NCBI GenBank assembly: GCA_004335635.1
Contig: QAXH01006331.1
Location: forward strand, 1 to 64,000
DNA: 64,000 bases
Source of the DNA: Chloromonas sp. AAM2
Lineage: Eukaryota > Chlorophyta > Chlorophyceae > Chlamydomonadales > Chlamydomonadaceae
Reading direction: 5' to 3'
Shown here: piece by piece, positions 33,380 through 45,600 of the stretch
How positions within the stretch are numbered: the first letter of the stretch is position 1
How the letters are laid out: every line of letters begins with the position of its first letter
Translations under genes and position numbers: made by a program
Notes under the pieces: model-generated
What the model was told of the DNA's origin: nothing
The model's database searches: none
Seen by the model: only the letters and a program-made list of their open reading frames with translations

Positions 33380-36356
33380 TCCACTTGCGCACACACACAC
33401 ACACACACACGCTTGCCCTTGCCCTGTGCTGTTTGGTGTGAAAAAGTTGTCTGTGCTGCAAGGAACCTGTGTGGTGCAACTTTCCAGGTGGTTTTGGACA
33501 GGAAGCTCCCCGGTCTGGGCATCACCGGGAGTGTGGTGCTGACGGTGATGGGCTGCGTGGTGGCGGGCTTGGGCGACCTGAGCTTTGATATGCAGAGCTA
33601 CATGGTGGCGCTGGGCGCCGCGGCCCTGCAGGTGACCGGGTCAGGGGCTAGGAACAGTCGGTGCGGTGTGGGTAGTTCCACATCGCAGCTGATATGAAGC
33701 AAGGCATAAGCGCTCACGGGGACAATAAGTAATTAACTGTTGGCGGGTGCGGGGTCCAAAACCCCATTTTTTGCCTTTTGCAGAAAGTTTGCGGGGAATG
33801 TTTATTAATATCTTTGACGCTGCGGGAAATAAAACGCCTTGTCTTGTCGTGTTGCGATTTTCATACGACGATTTTTGCATTGGAATGAGTAGCTGTGTAG
33901 CTCCTAGCACTGTTATAGCATGCATGAATTATGAGTCAACCAGTCTGACAGCCATTCACATAGCCTTTCAGCTCAACAACAGCGGCTGTGGGAACAATGC
34001 ACGGAATTATTGTTGATGCTTTGCTGTATCTGCGGGATGCCTGCGTGAAAGGGACCTTTTTTAAAATTAAATGTCATAAAAAATGTCATAACAAAATGTC
34101 AAAAAGTCATTAAAAATATCAAAAAAAAGTCTTAAATGTCATTTTGTACCCTGCGGGATGAGATATGGTCTGTACGGTAGGAAAGAAGGGTGAAGTCAGT
34201 GTAGATGTGTTCCTTGACCTGGGTGACTGGAAGAGGGTCAATGTGTGTGCGGTGTGGGTGGCGTTGGACAGCAGCAGCGCTTGTTCAGTGTGTACAAATT
34301 TTCCAGGAATAATTAGATCTCAACAGCGCGACGTGAACCAGGAGGAGGGCGAAAGGGAGCCTCAGGCCCTCTGTAGCAGGCCATCATCATGATGAGCAAA
34401 GGTGCCTGCACGCCTGGCATTGGCCTGTCTCCCGAGCGCCAAGACTGGTTAACTGTGCATGTCATAGGTTGCAGACGCCATTAGGTTGCCATCCAATCAC
34501 AAACCATCCAAATGTACTACTAGCTTCGCTTAGTAGTACAACTTGAGGCCAATCACTACAACTAGAGCAGAACTGTGCCTTGATGCCCTGCTGTGCTCTT
34601 GTACACTGCTTGGCGTGCCGTTCCCTGCTGCCCGTGTTGCCTCCTGCAACGCTCCACATTTCTCCATTTTTCCATTTCTGCACATTTTGCTGGCATTTTG
34701 CACATTTCCCCCAATGTTTTGCACGCCATGCCATTTTGACATTTTGCAGGCAACATACATACTGCTCACAGAGTACGCATCCCCCAGTGGCAGTGCGCAT
34801 GGCACCCCTCGCGTCATCTCACTCTCTCAGTTCTCACTGATACCCCCGACAAGCAGCGCATACAGCCAAGCAGGTACCACCACCACCGCCACCACCCCAC
34901 TCTCTCCAAGCGCAGAGGCAAAGAGCGCAGAAGCAGCAGCAGACAGCATCGTCAGACAGCCAGGCCACGCACGGCTGGAGTCAGGCAGCTTAGCATTTGA
35001 TCTGCCTTGTTTAGCATTTGAATTACCATGTTTAGCGTTTGATTTACCAAGCAGCCCGATCCCAGCTAGTCTGCGGCCTGCTGCTTCGGTTGCAGCTGAG
35101 AGCATGTTTTATGCAGCCCTCACGTGCCTTCCATTGGCAGTTGGTGTAGCGGTTATGACAGGGCAGTTTGACGTTGCCCAAGCAGCGTTGATGCAGGGCG
35201 TGGAAAGTGAGGTTGTCAATGGGAGCGTGTTGACGCTGGCGGCCTGGCTGCTGGTGATACTCAACATGGAGTGGCTGCTGACAGGGTCGCTGGTGGTGTG
35301 CACACAGACCAACTCAGCACTCACTACAACAGGTGAGTCACACTTTGGCGCACACACCAAGTCATGGCCATGCGAGATATGCTTCTTAGCCAGATGCATG
35401 ACTGATCTTTACGTCGTCTTCTGTTCCACTTGTGGTACGATACAGATGTAAACACACACACACACACACTCCCACACACACACACCATATCTTGACAGGT
35501 TTAGAGTATGCAAAGTGAGTATGTAGAACGCGTCTGTCTGGAAACAGGTGGTTTGACACAGCTTGTTGTCGGGCACGTCCCATTGGGGTGCCTCATGCAG
35601 CCTGCCTTGCCGTGTGCGCACCATCGGCACGTGACCACACCAAAAGTGTTCAAGGCGCTGCATGGGTTGATGGCTCAGATCTCTTGGCCACACCTGCCAA
35701 AAATAAACAGCCCATATAACATTATTCACATGCCTGCTGACGTTCCTCCACTGCAGTCCTGATTTGGGCCCGCTGTTGACTGCCATTTTGTTCTGTGGCT
35801 GCAGTGGTTGGCGTGCTCAAGGGCATCATAGCGGTGGTGCTGGGCTTCTTCCTGCTAGGCGGCGTGGGGCCACAGGGCATGTCGTGGACCGGCATACTGG
35901 GCATCACAATGAACTGTGCGGGAGGCGTCTGGTGCGTGTGTCGATCCGTTCACGGGCCTGTATGTCTGATAATGCTCCCAAGCAGCCTTCGAATACAACA
36001 CACAGCATGTGTGTGGGGTCACAGGGCATGTGATGCTCATTGTGCTCTGCCCCAGAGTTGAGTACTGGAAGATAACGCAGTCTTCTGCGCTGCTTTCCCC
36101 TTTGCCCCCGCTGAGCAGTCCTCCCCGGACTGAAGGCCATGTAAACAACAACAACACTCGCCCCTATCCTTTCGTCCTTTCGTGTGAAGCGACGCAGGTC
36201 TGATATCATTTGCAGTGCTGACTTGTCCTTTGCGGCTCGGCAACCTCAAAGCACAGTTGCACAGTCCTGCTCCCTGCCTCTACCTGCCTTTGCAGGTATG
36301 CAGCCGTCAAGTGGAGGGAGAGCGCTGCCAGCAGTATCAAGCTGGCAAGGAATTAG
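32049..36356 (+). CDS. Nucleotide-sugar transporter, SLC35/TPT superfamily
   Basis: Golgi or ER antiporter that brings nucleotide sugars into the lumen in exchange for the nucleoside monophosphate. Exons 32049-32245, 32630-32716, 33228-33276, 33488-33631, 34750-35332, 35805-35931, 36296-36356 sum to 415 residues. Motifs in order: SNFVTKLAGLL near the start, VFAFMPQSLAYG, LNVPIYNTLKRMTPIIVLF, GCVVAGLGDLSFD, TQTNSALTTTVVGVLKG and a final WYAAVKW. These place it with the SLC35D-like and plant UDP-sugar carriers; the substrate cannot be read off. Exon 1 most likely ends at a GC donor (AG|GCGAGT). Exon 5 carries an added Ser/Ala/Thr/Pro-rich loop of roughly 100 residues holding a 7-residue triplet repeat. 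The start ATG is the first in frame before the first membrane helix. Confidence 0.92.
33341..33410. repeat. CA microsatellite (two runs)
   Basis: Two (CA)n runs, 33341-33373 and 33389-33410, lie in the transporter intron just before the exon at 33488. Confidence 0.97.
35453..35486. repeat. CA microsatellite
   Basis: (AC)n run interrupted by CTCC, in the intron between transporter exons 5 and 6. Confidence 0.95.
36111..36155. repeat. 45-bp repeat shared with 44195-44239
   Basis: The two copies differ at one position across about 45 bases, from CTGAGCAGTCCTCCCCGG to CATGTAAACAACAACAAC. This copy is in the last transporter intron, the other in an IPT intron. Confidence 0.9.
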
Positions 36357-38037
36357 GAGAAACAACTGACTGCATCAGTAGACGTTCTAGACAGAAGACT
36401 TGTCATGTACTTGCTCATTCATGTCTGTGCCCATAGCAGCACAAATACTTGCTCACAAAGGAACAAGCTTGCAGATTCGCCGTGCCCGGAGTGCCATGCC
36501 GTAGAGAGTACAAGTACATTTAGGTCATCCTTGAAACGTGGGGTATTTGACACTATTGCTGCCACGTCTACAGACCTCCCGGAGCAATACTTGCTTTGGT
36601 TTAGGTCTACTATAACGTAGTATTACAACGCAGACAGAACTGGCAAACTTTGTTTTCTTCTTGTCTGCTACGTTACCATTCAGATCCCCATGATTACCAG
36701 CACAGCAGCCTGTGTACGATCTCCCTTCCAGGAGATTTCCCTGCTGAAGTTTTTGTGGCCCTCAGCAGCTTGAGGACATTTGTCTGAGGACGTGAGCAGC
36801 ATGTCCAACTCCAGTTAGCTTCAGCACGCTGAAATGAGCTTAGCTGTTCCCCAGTTCACTTCTGCCATGCACTCTGCTACTGAGGGCAACTGGTCCTATT
36901 GGGTAGCATCTGCACTCGCTGTTGCACGGGCTGAGAAGCTGTCATTATCCGGCGCAACTGGACTCGTGGGGCACTGGGTCATTGCGACATGGTCGTTGTC
37001 GCAAGGAGGGAGTGCACACCAGGAAGCACGTCCAACCTAACGCCTGAAAAACGCCTGTTTTGCTTGCTTCATTTTGCCATGATGGGATTTACTTATCTGC
37101 CACCACTGCTACTGTCGGCTTTGCCAGCCTTGCATTGGTGTAACAGAGGCAAGGCCTACCACTGGCAAATTCTTTTGTTGACTGGGGAAACGGAGGGTTG
37201 CACTCCTCAAACAAGCTGGTGTAAGCAGGTCAGCGCAGTGATCCATGGCCCCCTCCGCTGAAGGGGCAGGCTGACTGGGTGGAGTCTTTGTCATTCTGTC
37301 GCCTATACTGGCTCATTGTGCGGTGTATGGAAACAACATTGCTTGAGTAGTCCTTGGCTGGGCTTGTGAATCATGTGCGCCTGGTGTTAAGCGTTTACCC
37401 CCAAGGGATTGTCTGTCAGATGTACTTCCAATGGCATGATCAAGATTTCTCGACGCTCGCCTGGTCAGCGCCTTTCTTTGCTATGGCTGTACCTTTGCAG
37501 GTGAACAAGCTCCATAGCAGGAAGTGTAAGTAGTCCATGTACAGAAGTTGCCTTGCATGTTGCACGCGGTCTGTACCAATCGATACACAGGCAATATGCT
37601 CCTACCAGCCTATCAAGTGTACCTCGCAAATGCAAAGTCACACTTTTCTTCAGATTGCATCTAAAGCATACCGTGCTAAACCTAATATCAACCACCAAAG
37701 CGGGCATACAGCAAGCCCACTGATCAAGTGTAACCATTGCCACTAGCCACAAGTGGCCTACATGTGCCCAGACTGGCAGCAAGGCCGGCTCTGCATGTGA
37801 ACGGCACTGGCACATGCTGCAGCTACTCAGCTCAGCTCTAGCTGGACTAGCATTGTAACCACCTTCCTCACTTCGTCGCATGCACTCCATGCCTGGAGCA
37901 ATCATCTAATGGGTACCATGGTATGATAAACAGGACTGCAGTCATCCCAGACCCACGCGGCACGAGATAGGGACGTGGGTTTGCAAAAACAAGCCGGGAA
38001 CTTGGTCCCTCGGGACAGAAGGAAGTTCTCCACAGGT
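36357..38037. other. Convergent intergenic region
   Basis: Lies between the transporter stop and the GRIM-19 stop, so it holds two 3' UTRs. Short open frames here lack motifs. Nothing else seen. Confidence 0.6.
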
Positions 38038-38894
38038 TCAGATAAGTGAACGCTTGGCCCAGCTCTCAATGGGTGGCAGCCAGCGGTGGTGGGTGGTGGG
38101 TTCGCCTGGCACCCAGCCTGGCACCTGCAATCATCATCAACAGGCATACTAGTTGTATGGTAGCAGATCCAAAGAGTTGTTTGAACGCTTCCAAACTCAC
38201 GCTCTGCAGCATCAGAAAGTTGGTGGTGCTATACTTGGTTTGTGATCAAACACATCCGCGTCTGTTTGACGTGTCAAGACCTGTGGCAAAACATGTTTGC
38301 CAATTGCCAGCTGCATTGTTGCAAGCCTTGCTCACGCACGTTCTTCATAATCTCAGCCTCCTTCGCCACCTGCTTCTTCTGATGATCCAGATACCTGCAT
38401 TACAAGCATGGCAATAGGTATCCCAACAAGTAAGCATGGTGCCCTGTCTTCTCATGCCTGCCTTTTGTCATGTACGTGCACCTGTGCTGAAGCATGCAGC
38501 TCAGTGCCTTGAACGCCTTACCGCAGGTCCCACTCCGCCTGTAGAATGGGGTGCACAATGGTGCGCACAGTGTAAATCTCATCGGCTTGGAACCTGCACG
38601 CCAACCACGAAGCAGACTGAGCGGTGCCAACATCCCAACATGCTGTGCATGGACCATAGTGATGATCGACGCTGCTGACCTCTTGTCGGTCTTTTGCTCC
38701 CACAGCTGATAGAAGCCATAGCCCATTACTGCTGCCACGATGCCAAAGATGGCTACGCCCGTTGGGCCAGTGTTCGGCAACCGTCTATCAATGCGAATGG
38801 ATGGAAAGCCGCCTGGCGGAGGCGCATCTTGCAGCACGGGCAAATCCTTGATCGAAGTGAGCCCAGGACTCCCACGCTTCAAGAATTCCGTCAT
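38038..38894 (-). CDS. Mitochondrial complex I subunit GRIM-19 (NDUFA13/B16.6)
   Basis: Accessory subunit of NADH:ubiquinone oxidoreductase in the inner mitochondrial membrane. Exons 38894-38680, 38593-38522, 38394-38340 and 38124-38038 join in phase to 142 residues, about the length of the plant protein. Signature DLPVLQDAPPPGGFPSIRI is followed by RRLPNTGP, one membrane helix (VAIFGIVAAVMGYGFYQLW) and a matrix or intermembrane tail. The tail runs RTIVHPILQAEWD, KKQVAKEAEIMKN and VPGWVPGEP...RWLPP, each matching the family in order. There is no cleavable presequence, as is usual for this subunit. An unrelated gene starts 110 bp away on the other strand, so the two probably share a promoter. 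A read-through frame upstream of the ATG is ignored because family proteins begin here. Confidence 0.95.
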
Positions 38895-39004
38895 CTTGCG
38901 AGCGTGGGAACCAGAGTTAGGGCTCAGACCCGAGCTTGTGTCTAGTGCGTTCAGAGGGCAGCACGCCCCTGCCGATAGCCCTGCAGTACGGTGATCGCGA
39001 TTAC
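38895..39004. promoter_or_regulatory. 110-bp divergent promoter
   Basis: The entire space between the start codons of GRIM-19 (-) and the small unknown gene (+). It must hold both 5' UTRs and core promoters. No TATA box is visible. Confidence 0.5.
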
Positions 39005-40266
39005 ATGCCGGCGAGCATGTCCGTGGCGAAATTGCCCGTTTTACAAACCGGCTTGGGCGACTCTTGCGACGACCATCGCTGCCTGCTGTACCTGATTCAT
39101 ACACGTGATCAACTCGCCGCGCGGCTCAATTCAGCGCCAGGCCCGTCCGTCAACAGGATTTTGCAGGATGGAGGACAAAGGTGCGTCTGGCTTAAAGGAC
39201 GGTCAGTGGCATAACCCCTAAGGTCGCCATCGCTTCACTCTGTACATCAGGAATGCCCGTGATTTCGCCTTCAGGTGCCAAGCTGGCAAGTTTCAAGCGC
39301 TTGGTGTCCCTGTCTGTGCGGGACAACACTGATGTGAGGCTCGTTAATCGCAATGTTGCATACCAGCAGCATTCGACACAGAACTCGGGATGGGCCGAGG
39401 CTCACCTACCCTCGTACGGTTTGATTTTTCCTGCAGACCACTACCAATGAGGAACCACAGGTTGATTGCCTTCCCACGCCCACAACACAAGGTATGGCTG
39501 AAGGCTCAACCCTTGCGAGTCCTGGCACCGACTCCAGCCTGTCAACAACCAGCCACGTCTCTACCTGCACAGCTACCATGCACCCAACAAAAAACAATGG
39601 TGCCAATGAGCCAATGGTGCCATTGTGCTGTTCGCAGAGGTGGACAAGCTCTTTGAGAAGGAGCTAGAAGGTATGTGTTGCTCTGACCATGCATAATCAC
39701 TGTTCCTCTCAGAGTGCACGGGCTGTTTGCGCTTCTCATCGCATTTGGTCACCTGGCTTGTGCCACTGTCTTCTTCACCCGGACAAAGGGACTCTAATCT
39801 GTCCAACGAGCAGTAGAGGGCATTTTGTAGTTGCAGTTTCAGCCAGAATCATGCCTCGGGGCCTATTATGTCCGCAAACCTTGTAGAAGACCTGAAAGCA
39901 TACCTGTTCCGTGCTTGGTGCCCAATCTTCTGTTGTGCTTCTCATCGCATTTGCCCACACATGCCATGCACGCGACCCAATAACAGAAGCATCACAATCA
40001 CATCTCTGCTGTTCTACAAAGCATGTCGCTTAGCCGTTACTCTGTGCATGGTGGACGAGAGGTCAGTTGATATCGGCGCAAATGACGGACATCCTAATGG
40101 AATAGCATGTAGCTTAGTCGCGGCTCTGCAGCATGTATATGCAATATGTATCGTGGATAATGATGGATGATGAAGGATACTGATACGCGCGGATCATGAT
40201 ACCTGAGGTTCATCCATTCGCCTGCATCATGCAGCCCTTGAAAAGGAGAAGAAGGCGGCCAGCTGA
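39005..40266 (+). CDS. Small 97-residue protein of unknown function
   Basis: Four exons (39005-39180, 39251-39303, 39638-39670, 40235-40266) can be joined in phase into 97 residues. The first exon has CDDHRCLLYLIHTRDQLAAR, probably helical. The second contains RNARDFAFRCQAGKFQAL. The end is a charged helix (VDKLFEKELEALEKEKKAAS), likely coiled coil. Exons 1, 3 and 4 have good splice sites; the donor of exon 2 (CTTG|GTGTCC) is weak, and a stronger GTGCCA donor at 39275 would not keep frame with exon 3. I do not recognise the family. Sharing a promoter with GRIM-19 hints at a mitochondrial role, but that is only a guess. Confidence 0.45.
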
Positions 40267-42656
40267 CAGCTAATGGCCATGGAGCGACTTGCACTGGATG
40301 ATAAGCCTGGCGTTGGTTCTGGTCATTAGGCTGCCACCTGATGAGTCTCGCGGGCCAATACTCAAGGCAACCCTAGGAGGACCTGCCTGCAGTGAGGCAT
40401 GTCCCCCTTCTGCTGACAGCTCCCATACCAATTGGCATGTCACGACACCAGAATTTGAAGCATTAGCAGGAATGCTGGGGGGTGTGTAGGGCAAAAAATG
40501 GTTTGCCAGTGGGGGCTGTGCTGTTAATAGCGGGACAGGTTTTGAGTCGAGCTGGCATTGGACTTCTTGAGCAGACTTTTGGAAGCAGTCATTTCTGCAC
40601 ATGTATCATTTGGCGATCAGACATACGCGATTGATGAATTCCTTACAGTGAACTTCTTTTGGTTGGGTGAGCCAGGCAATGTGCCACATTCACGTAAGCA
40701 GCTGCAGGCTGCGAAACCAAATGTAAGGGGAAGACCCTTACTGGGGAGAAGAGAGACGAAGAAGACTTATCACAGGAGTGTCAACTTGTGTCCGGAAATA
40801 TCAGTGTCAAGATCTCTTAAAGAGCTGCAAGGGGCTAGTCACTAACGGTCTAACTGTCAAGAAACAGCAAGGGAAGAAAGCATCGCGGAAGGCGAGAGCT
40901 GATACCGTTGTACTGCAGCTGTTTGTCGGGCTCTGTAACATTTTACCTTTGACTGTGTTGGCAGATGTCCTTCAGCACAACAGCCCGTCGTTGTCGCCTG
41001 CGCAAACATCAGATTGAAACTGGCCGACGTCCTCAGCTACCATACTACTTGTGCGTCTTCTTGGGCTTGGCCTGCACCCCAGCACGCCAATGCAGTGTCG
41101 TCAGACTGCCGTCAGAGTGAGAGTAACGTTTCATCATCATGGCTTTTCATGATTTAACTCCCGGTACTGCAGCTAGACACAATATCTCTCCAAGAATTAC
41201 GCGCCTGGCAACCGTTGAGCCAAGAAAGGTCACTGGTAGCAGGGTGCAAAGTACGAATATCATCACTGGCCAAGTCGAGGGTGGGGCACCCCTGCCTCTC
41301 CTTGCTACAGCCTGCTGGTCCTCTGGGGTTGGAACAGTTGCAAAAAGCAAACGTTTGACGCTGGAAGTGTCAGGCCTAGCCACCTGAGCCTGTGTGTTCT
41401 GAGCAGGGCACTCATGGCGTACAGGTCAGCATTGCTGATCACCTCTGCGCCTTGACGTTCATGCAGAATGCGTCGCAGGCAGGTGAGTAACGTTTGTGAC
41501 CTGTCAAATCAACCGTCGGAACAAAGCACATGGTGTTTTTTTCACTTCCCAGCTACTGGGATCACAGCGCATGGTGGGTTTGGGAACCAGGCAAGCACGA
41601 CTACCCAGGTACACGGAGGGAATTGTACAGCTGCCATGTGGGACAGCAACAACTTGTGGCCTCAGGTCACATGAGTTGACCTTACGGGAGGCGTCAAAGG
41701 AGTGATAGCGTGACACAGTCAGGCTCAGCGCAGAGGAAGAAGCGCAGCGAAGAGGACTATGCTGGTCTCATGCTCAATGGTATGGAATAGTGAATCTGCC
41801 CGCGGTATGTCTGCTCCACACGAGTCAGCTCTGGTGGACCACTTCGTCAGACTGAATAGAGGAGCGTGAGCTCCGGCAGAAATTGGACAGTGCCCGAAAG
41901 CAACAGTCCGGGGATTGGATATAGTTTTCAACCAGCAATAGTCGCGTCTCGGTTAGACCTCATTAACTGCGACATTGCCCCAAGCGCAAAGATGTTGAGG
42001 TGTAAATCTCGAAAACTTATGTACCAGTCCCGAGACCGGACATGTGCCTTCGGCGATGGTGGGTTTTGACCACAACTCCATGCACCAGCTCGTTCCGTCC
42101 GGGCTCCTGCCAGTTCTGTTGTCATCTTCAGGCAAGGTCTGAAAGCTTTGATGAGTCATTTCCGTGAAACAGAGCAAGTGCTCCATGGCAACTGGTTGAC
42201 CAGCACTCAGCACCGTCAACTTCTAGACGTCCAAATGCTGTTGAGCAGCAAATGGCCAGCCCGCATGACTGCCTGTGATGTGCTCTGATGATTGTGACGT
42301 CAGAGTGAGAGGGGTATGCGAGGTCATTTTGGGTCTAACAAGGTATGCGGTCAGGATAGCACCTCGAGGGGTTGGCCACCACCATTACTATCCTGGTGTG
42401 TCGCAATCCCCTTCACATGTAGGTTGGACGGGTTGGAATCCCTCTCCTCTTGTGAGCTAGGACAAAGCATTGAACTGTCAAGCACATGTGCGGTGACACA
42501 TAGGTTCGACCAGGCAGACACTCCATGAACAATGCGCTGCATGCCATGTGGCTCTCTGATCCCCTGTTGGTGCTCAAACCACTCTGGTGATTCCAGCCCT
42601 CTCCATGCATGGCATGTGGCATCACTGCGTCGCAGCATGTTCAGTGTACCCGCTTT
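40267..42656. other. Intergenic region with lower-complexity ORF
   Basis: No supported gene. A 95-codon plus-strand frame (40558-40845, beginning MDFLSRLLEAV) looks protein-like in composition but has no motif or splice context. The repeat at 41131-41186 recurs inside COG8. Confidence 0.5.
41131..41186. repeat. Repeat shared with 58120-58180
   Basis: Both copies carry CATCATGGCTTTTCATG and then GGTACTGCAGCTAGACACAA, with a few differences between. Same orientation on the plus strand. Probably an interspersed element of unknown type. Confidence 0.85.
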
Positions 42657-45600
42657 CTACCATTGCACAGGCGACTGACTGCCTTTCCCATTGCCACTAC
42701 TGTCAGTGTCGGCCTGTATTGTCTGTTTCCCTGCCTCCTGCTCCTGTCTCCTCTGCTGTTTTCTCGACACACCCTGATGACCTTCCGCCAAGTTTCGTGC
42801 GATATGCATCTGCTTGGCAGCGGCCTTCTTTGCCAGCCGTTCCTGCTTTGCTGCCTCCAGCCGCCCAGCCTCAGCTGCCTGCTCCTCCAGCTGCCGCTGC
42901 CGAGCTGCCTCCAGCACCGGCCGAACCTCCGGCGCAGCCAGCAGCCCAGGCACAAGCTCCCCCGTCACATGCGCCATGACAGACGCAACATCAGCAGGGC
43001 GGGATGCAAGCACATCTGCCTCCACCTGGCGCCTGGTCAGGTTGTCTTGCTCGGTGCGGTCCAGCAGGCCTTGACCAGGCAAGGGCTTGCCTGTGCAACA
43101 AAAAAGCGCACCCACACACCTGATTTTAACTGCCTGCCTGCATGGCCAAAACGCTAGTGTGCACCGCTCATGACATTCATGCTGGACACACACGGCAAGC
43201 ATCAGGCTTCCAGGACCGAAACTGCCAGGCAAGCATGTGCTCGACTGATCTCGCTGGTAGTCAGCACTCCTGGGTCGACAGCCATGAGGCACGGCACAGA
43301 TGGGGTAGACTGCACTGGGTACAATGCTACCTTCAATGTTTGGCTACTCAAGGGAGTTTGTCAGCTCAAGGAAGACCTGCAACTGATGCAATCGAGTCGT
43401 TGGAGGCAGTTCAAGGCATCTTCTGCCCTGCCTCTTCGCCTGCTCTCTTCCTCCCACGCACCTGCATGGCTAGGTGCTGCCACATCCTCCATGATGGCAG
43501 TGGCCGCAGCCTCCACACTGCCAAGCACATCCATGTCCAACCACTGCACACGGAAGCCAGTAACAGGCACCTTGCGCGCTACTGCCAGTTCCAGATGTCT
43601 TCCTAGGTCTCAAGGCTTGAGACCCCAATCATCCGAACAACCTTGGTGACACGAGCCTGAATCTCAACGGCGTACGGACAGTGGGACAGGCCAGGCACCA
43701 CTTCACACACGCATAGCAATGCAAACAATGAAAGCAACCGTCAATTTCAAAGCCTGTGTAGTGCTGCAGCCAGTGCTAGGCATGACTCCATGTTGGCTAG
43801 CTAGACTGCTGGGCGATGGTACTTAACTCCATGATCAACACATACGTGATGATTCTCCGCACACTGCTCTGGCACCCTCGTTCGCCCTTGTTGATCAATC
43901 TCATGCGCTGCAGCACCCAGCCTCTTGCACTGCCACAGCCCACCACAGCCCACCTTATATTCCTCCCTCCCCCTGAACCAGGTCATTTGTGCTCGTATGA
44001 GCCGGTGCGTGGCTGCACAGATCAGGCTGACAAGCGCCGGCAGCGTGCTGCTGACGCACCCACTGTCCTCAACCTCAATGGCAGCCTGAGCATGGGCCGG
44101 AAGAAGCATCAGCAAAGCAAATCAGGACCTGAAGTGATTGAGGCAAGTGGCCGGCAACAACTCGAGACTTTATGCTGTAGGCAGAAACTAGAAGCTGAGC
44201 AGTCCTCCCCGGTCTGAAGGCCATGTAAACAACAACAACAACTCGGCAGGAAACAGAAGTTCCTGGCGTTTGCCCTGGCCTGCGCTGAGTCTGCCTGATC
44301 TTGTATCAGCTTGACTCGTACACACATGATTCCGCATGGTGCCGAACAGGCTGCATAAAGGCCATGCACACAGCTGCTTGTCATCAGCAGACTTGCCCCA
44401 ACAAGCTGCTGTGTGTACACGCTATTCGCAGGCATGACGCGCCTTGATGAGCCATGTCATGGCCTGCCTGTAGCCCACCGCACTGGAGGCCATGTTGGTG
44501 CCCGGTGCAATGCCTCTGTGCAGCAGCATGGCGGCCTCGTCCAGGAGACCACCCAACACCTGCCAGGCGAACAAACACCAGAAGTACACGGACTAAGCTC
44601 CTTGCACACACAGGAACGAGTGAGCTTGAAGTCTCATTGCAATCATGCATAGCACCTAGGGCATGATGTGGCCAAAGCCTTGCTTACGCTTGCGGGTATC
44701 CTGGCACCGACGCAGGAGCTGCTTGAACTTCACATCTGCCTGCTGGTCTAGGGCGTGTGCCTACACGGTGGTGGCAGGTTGACGCCATGGCTGGGTCCTG
44801 TCGACCAAATCCAGTTCGTTCCTCATTGCCTCCCCCTCCTTACCATCTCTTGCAGCCTGCGGTCCACCTTGTCATGCAGTGCAGCACGGGGGCGGTACAG
44901 GAAAAACGTCCGGAAGTCAAACTCCTGCTGGCTGTCCGCTGCTGCTGTTGGAACGTCCAGCTCCTTCATTGTGCGACCAGGGTTGGCGGACAGGATGGCT
45001 AAGGCACGTTTCAAGCGGAAGTAGTTGTTCCGCTCCTCGCCAATGCTGCAAGACAAGAGTTCGGCGTACTTAGAGGGAATGAATGAAAGTTGCATTAAAC
45101 TGGTTGTGCCAGAATGGCATCCGTGCTTTGAAGCCTTCACTGGATGTGTTTTGAGCATGTAAAGCATGCGCGATCTTGAGGAAGGCTGTGCAGGATTCTA
45201 GAGCGACCATTGCACTAGTATACGGTGTTGGTACTCTCCTTCCTACAGCACTGGCTGCCCCAAGCCAACCCCTAGCGCCCTTGCCCTGCTTGCTGCCTGC
45301 ACTTCTCATGCAACCCTTCAGCCCCTCTTGCCTCCTCTCCCTTCATGTAGCGTGCAGTAGGTGCTCAGGCGACGCCATCTCACGCACTATTTCAAACAGC
45401 ACTCAACGCCCCGAACAATCCCAGAGCCCCATTGATGTCCGCCAATGACTCATGTCTCCCTCAACCCCTCAACACCGCTTGCCCCCTCTGCCCTCACCGC
45501 TGCATGGCCTCTAGATCTCCCGCGGCCCCCAGCAGAGCCACGCCCGCCTCCCACCGCGCCTCCGCACTCAACGCGTCGATCCCGGCCAAGCCCGCGGCAG

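Noticed and set aside
43801..44115. Longer version of the IPT exon starting upstream of the CAG at 44012
   Set aside because: The longer frame ([10 protein letters not shown] before ATHRLIRAQ) looks protein-like, but no phase-2 donor in the preceding exon can join to it, so I left the join open rather than force it.
44684..44746. Exon-like minus-strand stretch [21 protein letters not shown] in an IPT intron
   Set aside because: It has a CTAG acceptor and a GTAAGC donor, but the flanking IPT exons join perfectly in phase without it, and in the phase of the preceding exon it would stop at once. At most a rare poison exon.
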